Shown: one piece after another, positions 54,985-63,858 of the stretch
How the letters are laid out: every line of letters begins with the position of its first letter
Position numbering within the stretch: the stretch's first letter is position 1
Assembly (NCBI RefSeq): GCF_001522585.2
Contig: NZ_CP013372.1
Coordinates: 124,001 to 188,000, forward strand
Direction: 5' to 3'
DNA: 64,000 bases
From: Burkholderia sp. NRF60-BP8
GTDB lineage: Bacteria > Pseudomonadota > Gammaproteobacteria > Burkholderiales > Burkholderiaceae
Made by a program: the position numbers and the translations under genes
Notes under the pieces: model-generated
Databases searched by the model: none
What the model was told of the DNA's origin: nothing
Seen by the model: only the letters and a program-made list of their open reading frames with translations

Positions 54985-55818
54985 TCAGCGTCGCCGGAAG
55001 TATTCGCTCGGCGCGACGCCGAGCGTCTTGCGGAACATCGCCGCGAACGCGCTGGGGCTGTCGTAGCCGTGTTCGAGCGCGAGTTCGAGGATCGGCGTGC
55101 CGGCGGCGAGGCGCGGCAGGCTCAGCAGCAGCCGCGCGTGGCGGCACCACGCGCCGTGCGTCATGCCCGTCTCGCGTTTGAATGCACGGGCGAGCGTGCG
55201 CTCGTTCATGTGTGCGTCGCGCGCCCACGCCTGCAGCGTGACGACCGACGACGGGTCGTTGATGAGCCGCGTGCACAGCGCGACGAGCGTGGGATGGTGC
55301 GGCATCGGCACGTGCAGCGACAGCGACGGCGCGATCTCGATCTCGTCGAGGATCAGTGCGAGCACGCGGCCCGCGCGGTGCGACAGGTCGTAGTCGGCGG
55401 GCAGGTCGCAGGCCGTCACGATCAGTTCGCGCAGCAGCGTGCCGACTTCGATCACCCGGCATTCGGCCGGCAGGCTCGGCCGCACTTCCGGGCCGACGAA
55501 CACGGTGCGCATCTGCACGTCGCCGGCCGAGCGGATCTCGTGCTGCGTGCCGCCCGGCACCCACACCGCGCGGCCCGTCGGCACGACCCAGCTGCCCGCG
55601 TCCGCGTGCACGATCATCACGCCGGAAATCGCGTGGATCAGCTGGCCCTGGCGGTGCGAATGCGGCGGGTACGCCATGCCCGCCGGCGAGTCGGAGGCGA
55701 CGACGGCGATCTGCTTGTCGCGCGCCTGGCGCTCGAGTGCGATGAAGAAATTTTCCAATTGATCGGGATTGTCCTTTTCTCGACGACGAATGCGCTTTAC
55801 GCGCGAGATCGACCGCAT
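54985..55818 (-). CDS. AraC-family regulator of the efflux operon
   Basis: A 277-residue AraC-type protein. The N-terminal cupin (YPPHSHRQGQLIHAISGVMI; VWVPGGTQHEIRS) is followed by the C-terminal DNA-binding domain (LQAWARDAHMNERTLARAFK; PILELALEHGYDSPSAFAAM). It diverges from the outer-membrane-factor gene with only 56 bp between starts and a perfect dyad over its own ATG, so it probably controls both. The first ~18 residues are very basic and have no ribosome site. A start near LENFFIALERQ (TTG) is possible. Confidence 0.85.
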   Translation of the reverse strand: MRSISRVKRIRRREKDNPDQLENFFIALERQARDKQIAVVASDSPAGMAYPPHSHRQGQLIHAISGVMIVHADAGSWVVPTGRAVWVPGGTQHEIRSAGDVQMRTVFVGPEVRPSLPAECRVIEVGTLLRELIVTACDLPADYDLSHRAGRVLALILDEIEIAPSLSLHVPMPHHPTLVALCTRLINDPSSVVTLQAWARDAHMNERTLARAFKRETGMTHGAWCRHARLLLSLPRLAAGTPILELALEHGYDSPSAFAAMFRKTLGVAPSEYFRRR

Positions 55819-55825
55819 AGGTCGA
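55809..55825. promoter_or_regulatory. 17-bp palindrome over the AraC start
   Basis: TCGACC-GCATA-GGTCGA, perfect 6-bp arms, covering the annotated ATG and about 50 bp from the divergent efflux gene start. Confidence 0.45.
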
Positions 55826-55874
55826 AATTACCATAAGCCCATCGTTTGTTCGACCTCCTTGCCACTGCCACCCG

Positions 55875-57368
55875 ATGCGCGTTCCGTCCATTCCGTCCGC
55901 TTCGCCCGTTTCTCCCGCCGTCGAGACACGCTTGCCGCGCGTGCGGCGCGCCACCTGTGCGGCCGTGCTGCTGGCGTCGGCCGCGCTGGCCGCGTGTTCG
56001 GTCGGCGAGCCGTATCGGCCGCCGGTGTCCGACGCGACGCGCACCGGGCCGTTTGACGCGGTGGCCGACGTGCCGGCCGCGGCCGCCGGCGAACCGCCGC
56101 AACGCTGGTGGCGGCTGTACGACGATCCCGTACTCGACGGCCTCGTGCGCGATGCGCTGGCGCAGAACCGCGATCTCGCCGCGGCCGTCGCGCGGGTCGA
56201 GCGTGCGCGTGCCGTGTTCGACGAGGCGGGCGTCGCGCGGTTGCCCGACACGACGGCCGGCTTCGGCGTCGACTACGGCAAGCACGCGCCCGACCAGATC
56301 GTTGCGGCGGCCAAGGACACCGATGCGCGGACGCGCTGGGGTTTCGCGCCGTCGTTCTCGCTGTCGTGGGAAGTCGATCTGTGGGGCCGCGTGCGCCATC
56401 TGGTCGATGCCGCGCAGGCCGACGCCGACGCGGTGCAGGCCGCGTCCGATGCGATGCGCGTCGTGGTGGCCGCCGAGACGACGGCCGCGTATGCGCAGGT
56501 GTGCGCATACGGCGAGCGGATCGACGTGGCCGAGCAGTCGGTCGGCATCGCGGACCGGCTGGCCGCGCTGACGGCGAAGCAGCGCGCGCACGGGCTCGTG
56601 TCCGACCTCGAAGTGGCGCGTTCGCGCGCGTTCGCCGACGACACGCGCGCCGATTTGCCGGCGCTCGTCGGCTCGCGGCGCGCGGCGCTGTACGAACTCG
56701 CGGTGCTGACCGGGCGCGCGCCCGGCGCGCTGCCCGACGCCGCCGCGCATTGCCGCACCGCACCCGTGCTGGCGCGGCCGTTCCCGGTCGGCGACGGCGC
56801 GTCGCTGCTGCGCCGCCGCCCCGACCTGCGCGAGAGCGAGCGCCAACTGGCCGCCGCGAATGCGCGGATCGGCGTGGCGACGGCCGAGCTGTATCCGTCG
56901 ATTTCGCTCGGCGGCTCGGTGAACTGGCTGTCGACCGGCGGCGATCCGTCGACGCTCGGCGACAAGTACGCGATCGCCTGGGGCGTCGGCCCGCTGATCA
57001 CGTGGCGCTTTCCGAACATGGCGGCGAACCGCGCGCGGCTCGCGCAGGCCCGCGCCGACGACACGCTCGCCCGCGCGCAGTTCGATGCGCAGGTGCTGCG
57101 CGCGCTGAAGGAAACCGAACAGGCGCTGGCTCGCTACGGCGCCGCGTGGCGCCGCCGCGCCGCGCTCGAAACCGCGCGTGCCGAGCATGCGCGCGCCTAT
57201 CGCCTCGCCGAGCTGAACTACGAAGCCGGCGCCCTCGATTTCCTCGGCGTGCTCGACGCGCAGCGCAGCCTCGTCGCGGTCGATTCGGCGCTGGCCGAGT
57301 CGACGCAGCAGGTCTCGCTCGACCAGGTCGCCGTGTTCAAGGCGCTCGGAGGCGGCTGGCAACCGTAG
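55875..57368 (+). CDS. Outer-membrane factor lipoprotein (NodT/OprM family)
   Basis: A 497-residue TolC-like channel subunit of the NodT lipoprotein group. The signal peptide ends in the lipobox ALAAC near residue 40. The two homologous halves are visible: LDGLVRDALAQNRDLAAAVA in the first, and LRRRPDLRESERQLAAANAR then IGVATAELYPSISLGGSVNW in the second. It forms the outer-membrane exit of the efflux pump encoded by the next two genes, 59 bp downstream. The family call is secure; the substrate is unknown. Confidence 0.92.
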   Translation: MRVPSIPSASPVSPAVETRLPRVRRATCAAVLLASAALAACSVGEPYRPPVSDATRTGPFDAVADVPAAAAGEPPQRWWRLYDDPVLDGLVRDALAQNRDLAAAVARVERARAVFDEAGVARLPDTTAGFGVDYGKHAPDQIVAAAKDTDARTRWGFAPSFSLSWEVDLWGRVRHLVDAAQADADAVQAASDAMRVVVAAETTAAYAQVCAYGERIDVAEQSVGIADRLAALTAKQRAHGLVSDLEVARSRAFADDTRADLPALVGSRRAALYELAVLTGRAPGALPDAAAHCRTAPVLARPFPVGDGASLLRRRPDLRESERQLAAANARIGVATAELYPSISLGGSVNWLSTGGDPSTLGDKYAIAWGVGPLITWRFPNMAANRARLAQARADDTLARAQFDAQVLRALKETEQALARYGAAWRRRAALETARAEHARAYRLAELNYEAGALDFLGVLDAQRSLVAVDSALAESTQQVSLDQVAVFKALGGGWQP

Positions 57369-57427
57369 CCGGCTGCGTTCGCCGCGTCCCTGTCCGTTCT
57401 CTTGCACGCCAACTCATCATTCCGATC

Positions 57428-58552
57428 ATGAGCACGACTGCCGTACCCGAAAAAGCCAAAACCGCCCGGTTCTCCCGGCGCCAACTGATCGCCGCGGGCG
57501 TCGTGCTCGCCGTCATCGCGCTCGCCGTGTTCGGCTGGCACTGGTGGACCGTCGGCCGTTTCATCGAAAGCACCGACGACGCGTATGTCCGCGCCGACGT
57601 CGTGACCGTCAGCTCCCGCGTGTCGGGTTACGTCACGCAGGTCGCCGTCGACGACAACCAGCCGGTGAAGCGCGGCGACGTGCTCGTGCGGCTCGACGAC
57701 CGCGACTATCGCGCGAAGGTCGACGATGCGCAGGCCGCCGTCGCGGCGGCCGACGCGACGCTGCAGGCCGAGCAGGCGGCGGCCGCGACGCTCGACGCGC
57801 AGATCGGCCAGCAGCGCAGCCAGATCGCGCAGGCCGACGCCGATGCGGCCGCCGCGCGCGCCGAAGCCGCGCGGCGCGACGCCGATGCGACGCGCTACAA
57901 GCAACTGCTGGCCGAATCCGCCGCGAGCGGGCAGCGCTGGGAGCAGGCCCACGCGGACGCATTGAAGGCGCGCGCCGAGCTGACCCGCGCCGGCGCGGCC
58001 GTGCGGGTGCAGACCGACCAGCAGACCGTGCTGCAGCGCCGCCGCGAACAGAGCACCGCGGCGATCGCGCAGGCACGCGCCCGGCTTGCGGCGGCCCAGG
58101 CGAAGCTGGCGCTCGCGCAGCTCGATCTCGATCACACGGTGATCCGGGCGACGCGCGACGGCAGCGTCGGCCAGCGCGCGGTGCGGGCGGGCCAGTACGT
58201 CGAAGTCGGGATGCCGCTGCTCGCGGTGGTGCCGCTGAGCGACGTGTACGTCGTCGCGAACTTCAAGGAAACGCAGTTGGGCGCGATGCACGACGGCCAG
58301 CCCGTCCAGATCGACGTCGACACCTATTCGGGCCATACGCTGCACGGCCGCGTGATCGGCCTCGCGCCGGGCTCCGGGGCGCAGTTCGCGCTGCTGCCGC
58401 CCGACAACGCGACCGGCAACTTCACGAAGATCGTGCAGCGCATCCCGGTGAAGATCCGCGTCGATGCGCCGCCGGCCGGTGTCGTGCTGCGACCCGGGAT
58501 GTCGGTGATCGCGCGCGTCGACACGCGCGGCACGCAAGGGGCCGGCACGTGA
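57428..58552 (+). CDS. EmrA-like membrane fusion protein
   Basis: A 374-residue periplasmic adaptor of the HlyD/EmrA family. It has one N-terminal TM (LIAAGVVLAVIALAVFGWHW) and a lipoyl half-motif (VSSRVSGYVTQVAVDDNQPV). A long Ala/Gln/Arg-rich coiled coil spans about residues 95-225. The second lipoyl half is TRDGSVGQRAVRAGQYVEVG and the beta-barrel ends in PGMSVIARVDT. It bridges the inner-membrane transporter and the outer-membrane factor. The stop overlaps the GTG start of the transporter gene by four bases. Confidence 0.93.
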   Translation: MSTTAVPEKAKTARFSRRQLIAAGVVLAVIALAVFGWHWWTVGRFIESTDDAYVRADVVTVSSRVSGYVTQVAVDDNQPVKRGDVLVRLDDRDYRAKVDDAQAAVAAADATLQAEQAAAATLDAQIGQQRSQIAQADADAAAARAEAARRDADATRYKQLLAESAASGQRWEQAHADALKARAELTRAGAAVRVQTDQQTVLQRRREQSTAAIAQARARLAAAQAKLALAQLDLDHTVIRATRDGSVGQRAVRAGQYVEVGMPLLAVVPLSDVYVVANFKETQLGAMHDGQPVQIDVDTYSGHTLHGRVIGLAPGSGAQFALLPPDNATGNFTKIVQRIPVKIRVDAPPAGVVLRPGMSVIARVDTRGTQGAGT

Positions 58553-60132
58553 GCACGACGACCGCGCAGGCTGCGCACGAAGACACCGTTTCGCTGCGCG
58601 CGTGGGTCGCGGTGCTCGGCGGCGTGTTCGGCTGCTTCATGGCCGGCATGAACGTGCACGTGACCAATGCGTCGCTGCCCGACATCCGCGGCTCGCTCGG
58701 CGCGAGCTTCGAGGAAGGCTCGTGGATCACCACCGCGTACCTCGTCGCCGAGATCGTCGTGATTCCGCTCACCGGCTGGCTCGTGCAGGTGTTTTCCGCG
58801 CGACGCGTGCTCTTGGTCGGCGCGACCGGCTTTCTCGCGTTTTCGCTCGCGTGCTCGGTCGCGCCGAGCATCTCGACGATGATCGTCGCGCGGGCGCTGC
58901 AGGGCGCGTTCGGCGGCGTGCTGATCCCGCTGTCGTTCCAGCTGATCGTCACCGAATTGCCGCCGTCGAAACATCCGCTCGGGATGGCGCTGTTCGCGAT
59001 CGCGAACAACGTCGCGCAGGCGGCGGGGCCGTCGGTCGGCGGCTGGCTCACCGACATGTATTCGTGGCGCTGGATCTTTTATCTGCAGATTCCGCCGGCG
59101 ATCGCGCTGGTCGCGGCGATCGGCTGGGCGATCCGGCCCGTGCCGGTGCAGCTCGGGATGCTCAGGCGGGCCGACTGGTTCGGCATCACGACGATGGCGG
59201 TGGGCCTGAGCGCGTTGCAGATCGTGCTGGAGGAGGGCGGACGCAAGGACTGGTTCGCGTCGGACCTGATCGTCGAGCTGTCGATCGTCGCGGCGCTCGG
59301 GCTGGCGGCGTTTGTCGCGATCGAGCTGCGGCGCAAGGAGCCGTTCATCAACCTGCGGCTGCTCGGCCAGTACAACTTCGGGATCGCGAGCCTGATGCAG
59401 TTCCTGTTCGGCGCGGTGGTGTTCGGCGTGGTGTTCCTCGTGCCGAACTACTTTGCCGAGCTGCACGGCTACAGCGCGCGCGACATCGGCCTCGCGATGA
59501 TTCCGTACGGGCTCGTGCAGTTCGCGATGTCGTTCCTCACGCCGCCGTTGATGCGCCGCACCAGCCCGCGGACGACGATCGTGCTCGGCTTCGTGCTGGT
59601 CGCGGCCGGGTGCCTGATGAACATTCACCTCGACGCCGACGCCGCGTCGAACGTGATCGTCCCATCGCTGATCGTGCGCGGCATCGGGCAGTCGTTCGTC
59701 GTGATCGCGCTGGCGGTGATGGCCGTCGACGGGATCGAGAAGGCGCAGCTCGGGTCGGCGTCGGGCGTGTTCAACATGGTCCGCAACGTCGGCGGCGCGA
59801 TCGGCATCGCGGTGATGAGCCAGATCGTCGTCGAGCGGCAGAAGCTGCATGCGATGCGCATCGGCGAGGCGGTCACGCCGTTCTCCGAGGCGTTCCAGGA
59901 GCGCATGGCGATGCTCGCGCGGCTGCTCGCGCGCGTGCATGCGCCGCGCGCGGACGTGCTGCCGGGCGGATCGTTCTCCGGCGTGCATGAACTTGCGCTG
60001 GGGCTCGTCAACCAGCGCGTGATGCGCGAGGCGCTGCTGATGGCGTACAGCGATACGTTCCTGATCGCGGGAATCGCGATGATCGGGTGTACGGCGGCGG
60101 CGTTCATTCTCAAGGGGAAGAAAAAGGCGTGA
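58549..60132 (+). CDS. EmrB/QacA-type MFS drug efflux transporter (DHA2)
   Basis: A 527-residue major facilitator protein of the 14-TM DHA2 family. The opening reads LGGVFGCFMAGMNVHVTNAS then LPDIRGSLG. Motif A-type and motif C segments are WLVQVFSARRVLLVGATGF and ANNVAQAAGPSVGGWLTDMY. It exports drugs or hydrophobic compounds by proton antiport through the tripartite assembly. The start is GTG within GTGA, overlapping the adaptor stop. Its place two regulator genes away from ham allows a role in fragin export or resistance, but that is speculative. Confidence 0.93.
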   Translation: MSTTTAQAAHEDTVSLRAWVAVLGGVFGCFMAGMNVHVTNASLPDIRGSLGASFEEGSWITTAYLVAEIVVIPLTGWLVQVFSARRVLLVGATGFLAFSLACSVAPSISTMIVARALQGAFGGVLIPLSFQLIVTELPPSKHPLGMALFAIANNVAQAAGPSVGGWLTDMYSWRWIFYLQIPPAIALVAAIGWAIRPVPVQLGMLRRADWFGITTMAVGLSALQIVLEEGGRKDWFASDLIVELSIVAALGLAAFVAIELRRKEPFINLRLLGQYNFGIASLMQFLFGAVVFGVVFLVPNYFAELHGYSARDIGLAMIPYGLVQFAMSFLTPPLMRRTSPRTTIVLGFVLVAAGCLMNIHLDADAASNVIVPSLIVRGIGQSFVVIALAVMAVDGIEKAQLGSASGVFNMVRNVGGAIGIAVMSQIVVERQKLHAMRIGEAVTPFSEAFQERMAMLARLLARVHAPRADVLPGGSFSGVHELALGLVNQRVMREALLMAYSDTFLIAGIAMIGCTAAAFILKGKKKA

Positions 60133-60432
60133 GGGCCGGCTGTGTGCGGGCCGTGCGTCTATTTCCTGCATCGTGAGGAACCCGTGAGGTTAGCGTGTGC
60201 CGGCGCTCGTGCGCGACACGCTATGCACTATGCGTTGCGCGGCAAGAGAACGACAAATGGCCGGGCCGCTGTGGCTGACCTCGATCCGGAGTGCCGTGTC
60301 CGTCGCCGTCCCGCGAAGATCGCCGCCGATCTCCGTCTCGATCTACCGCTCCGTGCTTTGCAGGTTCGCGAAGGCGACGGACCGCATCCTTTCGCTGCAT
60401 CGCCGAATACTGTCGGCGGTTTCCATTATTTT
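60133..60432. other. Region between the efflux operon and the ars operon
   Basis: About 300 bp with no supported gene and no clear terminator hairpin. The last 40 bp are AT-rich and carry the ars promoter. Confidence 0.5.
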
Positions 60433-60456
60433 ATATTTCGACTATTATCGAAATAT
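60433..60456. promoter_or_regulatory. ArsR operator over the arsR start
   Basis: ATATTTCGA-CTATTA-TCGAAATAT, perfect 9-bp arms, overlapping the first two bases of the arsR ATG. It fits ArsR autorepression. Confidence 0.72.
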
Positions 60457-60790
60457 GGAAACGAACCAGACCGTCGCCGCCTTGTCGGCGCTCGCCCACG
60501 AATCCCGGCTCGCCGTGTTCCGCGCGCTCGTGCAGGCCGGGCCGCGGGGCCTACCCGCGGGGCAGATCGCCGTTTTGCTCGACGTGCCGCCATCGTCGCT
60601 GTCCTTTCATCTGAAGGAACTGGCCCATGCCGCGCTCGTCACGAGCCGGCAGGAAGGCCGCTTCGTCATCTACAGCGCGAACTTCGCGACGATGAACGGC
60701 CTGCTGGCCTATCTCACCGAGAACTGCTGCGGCGGCAATCCATGCTCGCCGGTGTCCGCGTGTTCGACGTCCGGCACGCAAACCTGTTGA
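60455..60790 (+). CDS. arsR: Arsenic-responsive repressor ArsR with C-terminal cysteine site
   Basis: A 111-residue ArsR/SmtB winged-helix repressor. The DNA-binding helices are in LPAGQIAVLLDVPPSSLSFH. The usual N-terminal helix-4 Cys pair (CVC) is absent. Instead the tail is Cys-rich: Cys91, Cys92 and Cys97, then 103 and 111. This resembles the C-terminal As(III) site of the Acidithiobacillus ArsR. Arsenite binding should release the protein from the operator that covers its own start. No ribosome site is visible. First gene of arsR-arsC-acr3-arsH-arsN2. Confidence 0.93.
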   Translation: METNQTVAALSALAHESRLAVFRALVQAGPRGLPAGQIAVLLDVPPSSLSFHLKELAHAALVTSRQEGRFVIYSANFATMNGLLAYLTENCCGGNPCSPVSACSTSGTQTC

Positions 60791-60810
60791 CGCGTTCGCG
60801 CGCATTGCCC

Positions 60811-61305
60811 ATGACCACCCACGTACTGATCCTCTGTACCCACAACTCGGCGCGCAGCGTGCTGGCCGAGGGGATGCTCAACCATTGGGCCGCGAAGCTC
60901 GGCAAGGACGTGCGCGCGTACAGCGCGGGCAGCGCGCCGAGCGGCCGGCTCAATCCATTCGCGCTGGACGCGCTGACGAACGCTGGCGTCGACACGAGCG
61001 GCTACCGCAGCAAGCGCTGGGACGAATTCGTCGGCGCCGGCGCGCCTGAAATGCGCGTCGTCATCACGGTATGCGACAGCGCGGCCGCCGAAACCTGCCC
61101 GTACTGGCCCGGCAGCCCGGTGAAAGTGCACTGGGGCTATGCCGATCCATCGAATGCGCCGGGCGGCGATGAAGGCAAGCGTCTCGCGTTCGAACTCACG
61201 CGCGAGGCGCTCGGCTACCGGATGCTGCAATTGCTGGCGCTGCCGCTCGATCGCATGAGCAACGCCGAACTCCAGGCGGCACTCGTGGAGATTTCCCGAA
61301 ACTGA
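60811..61305 (+). CDS. arsC: Arsenate reductase, LMW-phosphatase type
   Basis: A 164-residue cytoplasmic enzyme that reduces arsenate to arsenite for export. The N-terminal CTHNSARS is the phosphate-binding loop (CX5R) of low-molecular-weight-phosphatase-like ArsC, and further Cys in TVCDSAAAETCPYWPG near 93-101 serve the thiol relay. ATG is 20 bp after the arsR stop. It acts with the Acr3 pump encoded 8 bp downstream. Confidence 0.92.
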   Translation: MTTHVLILCTHNSARSVLAEGMLNHWAAKLGKDVRAYSAGSAPSGRLNPFALDALTNAGVDTSGYRSKRWDEFVGAGAPEMRVVITVCDSAAAETCPYWPGSPVKVHWGYADPSNAPGGDEGKRLAFELTREALGYRMLQLLALPLDRMSNAELQAALVEISRN

Positions 61306-61313
61306 CTGCGCGC

Positions 61314-62441
61314 ATGGCGACCGGCGAGAAGCCGCTGGCCGCTCGCGACACCGAGATCGATACCCGTCCAATGAACGCACCCGACGTCTCGCCGGCAGGC
61401 AAGGCGGCCGCCATGCCCGCCATCAATTTCTTCGAACGCTATCTGACCGTCTGGGTGGCACTGTGCATCGTCGCCGGTATCGCGCTCGGGCAAGCGCTGC
61501 CCGGCCTGTTTCAGCACATCGGCCGGATGGAATATGCACACGTCAACCTGCCGGTTGGCCTGCTGATCTGGGTGATGATCGTTCCGATGCTCGTGAAGGT
61601 CGATTTCGGCGCGCTGCATGAAGTGCGTCGGCATGTGAAAGGCATCGGCGTCACGCTCGTCGTGAACTGGCTCGTCAAGCCGTTCTCGATGGCGCTGCTC
61701 GGCTGGCTGTTCATCCGGCATCTGTTCGCGTCGCTGCTGCCGGCCGACCAACTCGACAGCTACATCGCCGGGCTGATCCTGCTGGCCGCTGCGCCGTGCA
61801 CGGCGATGGTATTCGTGTGGAGCCGGCTGACGGGCGGCAATCCGCTGTTCACGCTGTCGCAGGTCGCGTTGAACGACAGCATCATGGTGGTCGCGTTCGC
61901 GCCGCTGGTCGGGCTGCTGCTCGGGATGTCCGCGATCACGGTGCCGTGGGCGACGTTGATCACGTCGGTCGGGCTCTACATCGTCATCCCCGTGATCGTC
62001 GCGCAGGTCTTGCGCAAGCGGCTGCTCGCCAAAGGGCAGGCGGCATTCGACGCCGCGATGTCGAAGATCAGCCCGTGGTCGATCGCCGCGCTGCTCGTGA
62101 CGCTCGTGCTGCTGTTCGCGTTTCAGGGCGAAGCGATCCTCAAAGAGCCGCTGGTCATTGCGCTGCTCGCGGTGCCGATCCTGATCCAGGTGTTCTTCAA
62201 CTCGGCGCTCGCTTACTGGCTCAATCGCGCGGTGGGCGAGAAGCACAACGTTGCGTGCCCGTCCGCGCTGATCGGCGCGTCCAACTTCTTCGAGCTGGCC
62301 GTCGCGGCCGCGATCAGCCTGTTCGGCTTTCATTCGGGCGCGGCGCTGGCGACCGTCGTCGGCGTGCTAGTCGAGGTGCCGGTGATGTTGCTGGTGGTGC
62401 GCGTCGTCAACCGGTCGAAAGGCTGGTACGAGCGCGCGTGA
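61314..62441 (+). CDS. acr3: Arsenite efflux permease Acr3
   Basis: A 375-residue Acr3/ArsB-type membrane pump with ten predicted TM segments. It exports arsenite. The conserved Cys lies in LLAAAPCTAMVFVWSRLTGG near residue 160, and NDSIMVVAFAPLVGLLLGMS follows. The end of the barrel reads CPSALIGASNFFELAVAAAI. The first ~35 residues are polar; the start may instead be the ATG 19 codons in (MNAPDVSPAG). It is in the ars operon between arsC and arsH. Confidence 0.93.
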   Translation: MATGEKPLAARDTEIDTRPMNAPDVSPAGKAAAMPAINFFERYLTVWVALCIVAGIALGQALPGLFQHIGRMEYAHVNLPVGLLIWVMIVPMLVKVDFGALHEVRRHVKGIGVTLVVNWLVKPFSMALLGWLFIRHLFASLLPADQLDSYIAGLILLAAAPCTAMVFVWSRLTGGNPLFTLSQVALNDSIMVVAFAPLVGLLLGMSAITVPWATLITSVGLYIVIPVIVAQVLRKRLLAKGQAAFDAAMSKISPWSIAALLVTLVLLFAFQGEAILKEPLVIALLAVPILIQVFFNSALAYWLNRAVGEKHNVACPSALIGASNFFELAVAAAISLFGFHSGAALATVVGVLVEVPVMLLVVRVVNRSKGWYERA

Positions 62442-62506
62442 ACGAACGGGCGTATCCATCTGCATGAACGACATCCTGATTCATCGCCATGACACGGAGG
62501 GCAAGC

Positions 62507-63229
62507 GTGCTTGATCTTTCGAACGACCTGCCGCAACTCGATCTCGAATCGTTTCGCGTGCCGGATGCCGGACAGTTGTGGCCGGCTTCTCCGTCCACGC
62601 ATGCGCCGCGGTTCCTGTTGCTGTACGGCTCGCTGCGCGAGCGCGCCTTCAGCCGCCTGCTGATCGAGGAAGCCGCACGCCTGCTGACGGCGATGGGCGC
62701 CGAGGTGCGCGTGTTCAATCCGAGCGGCCTGCCGCTGCCCGACGATGCGCCGGAGAGTCATCCGAAGGTCGTCGAGCTGCGCGAACAGGTGCAGTGGTCG
62801 GAAGGCATGGTGTGGTGCTCGCCCGAACGGCATGGCGCGATGACCGGGATCATGAAGGCGCAGATCGACTGGATTCCGCTGTCGATGGGCGCCGTCCGGC
62901 CGACGCAGGGCAAGACGCTTGCGGTCATGCAGGTCAGCGGTGGCTCGCAGTCGTTCAATGCGGTCAATCAGATGCGCGTGCTCGGCCGCTGGATGCGCAT
63001 GCTGACCATCCCGAACCAGTCGTCAGTGGCGAAGGCGTTCGCGGAATTCGACGAAGCCGGGCGGATGAAGCCTTCGGCCTATTTCGATCGGGTGGTGGAC
63101 GTGCTGGAGGAACTGGTCAAGTTCACGCTGCTGACGCGCGATGTCGGGCCGTATCTCGTCGATCGGTACAGCGAGCGGAAGGAGAGTGCGGAGGCGTTGT
63201 CGAAGCGGGTGAATCAGCGGAGTATCTGA
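62507..63229 (+). CDS. arsH: ArsH NADPH:FMN oxidoreductase
   Basis: A 240-residue flavodoxin-like reductase. It oxidises trivalent organoarsenicals and reduces flavin or quinone, and confers resistance to methylarsenite. The FMN phosphate loop is [15 protein letters not shown] near residue 42, and the flavin ring contacts are [20 protein letters not shown] near 104. The start is GTG with GGAGG 6 nt upstream, preferred over an ATG 18 bp earlier that overlaps that ribosome site. It is in the ars operon. Confidence 0.93.
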   Translation: MLDLSNDLPQLDLESFRVPDAGQLWPASPSTHAPRFLLLYGSLRERAFSRLLIEEAARLLTAMGAEVRVFNPSGLPLPDDAPESHPKVVELREQVQWSEGMVWCSPERHGAMTGIMKAQIDWIPLSMGAVRPTQGKTLAVMQVSGGSQSFNAVNQMRVLGRWMRMLTIPNQSSVAKAFAEFDEAGRMKPSAYFDRVVDVLEELVKFTLLTRDVGPYLVDRYSERKESAEALSKRVNQRSI

Positions 63230-63353
63230 TGCGAGGCAGCGTAATGACCTCCCGGTGATTCGTGGAGCATCGCCGGCCACTTGCGCGTCGATCCTGATCA
63301 CACGCTTGAATCGCAACTGTTTTGCCGAGTCTTTACTGTCGAGGATTGACGCC

Positions 63354-63815
63354 ATGCAACTTCGCGCTGCCGCTGTATCGGATCTGACCTCGATCGAGGC
63401 GCTGCTTCGTGCTGCCGGCTTGCCTGTCGCCGGTGTGGCGGATCATTTGCTGAATTTCATCGTAGCGATGGATGCCGACGGCATGACGGCATGCGGCGGC
63501 ATCGAGTATCACGGCGATTTTTCGTTGATTCGATCGATCACGGTGGCTGAAGGCGCGCGTGGAAACGGTCTGGGAAAAGCGATCGTTTCCCGGCTGCTGG
63601 ATGCGTGTCGCGGTCGTGCTGTCGAGGCGGTCGTATTACGTACGACGACTGCGGAAACCTATTTTGCCCGATCGGGTTTCGTGCGCATCGCGCTCGGCGA
63701 TGTCCCAGCGCCCCTGTTGGCATCCGGTCAGTTCGCCGGTGTGTGCCCGGCATCCGCAACCGTCATGCTTCTTGACATGAATATCGAGCCGAGCAGGACC
63801 GGCGCCGCGTCGTGA
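63354..63815 (+). CDS. GNAT acetyltransferase of the arsenic operon (ArsN2-like)
   Basis: A 153-residue GNAT N-acetyltransferase. The acetyl-CoA loop is VAEGARGNGLGKAIVSRLLD near residue 63 (R/Q-x-x-G-x-G/A). It matches the ArsN2-type proteins found at the end of ars operons, and ArsN enzymes acetylate organoarsenical amines such as arsinothricin. ATG follows GAGGAT. A 124-bp gap after arsH leaves cotranscription likely but not certain. Confidence 0.85.
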   Translation: MQLRAAAVSDLTSIEALLRAAGLPVAGVADHLLNFIVAMDADGMTACGGIEYHGDFSLIRSITVAEGARGNGLGKAIVSRLLDACRGRAVEAVVLRTTTAETYFARSGFVRIALGDVPAPLLASGQFAGVCPASATVMLLDMNIEPSRTGAAS

Positions 63816-63858
63816 TGATTGCTGCGACCGCCGGAGCCGGCCTGCATCGCATTACCCA

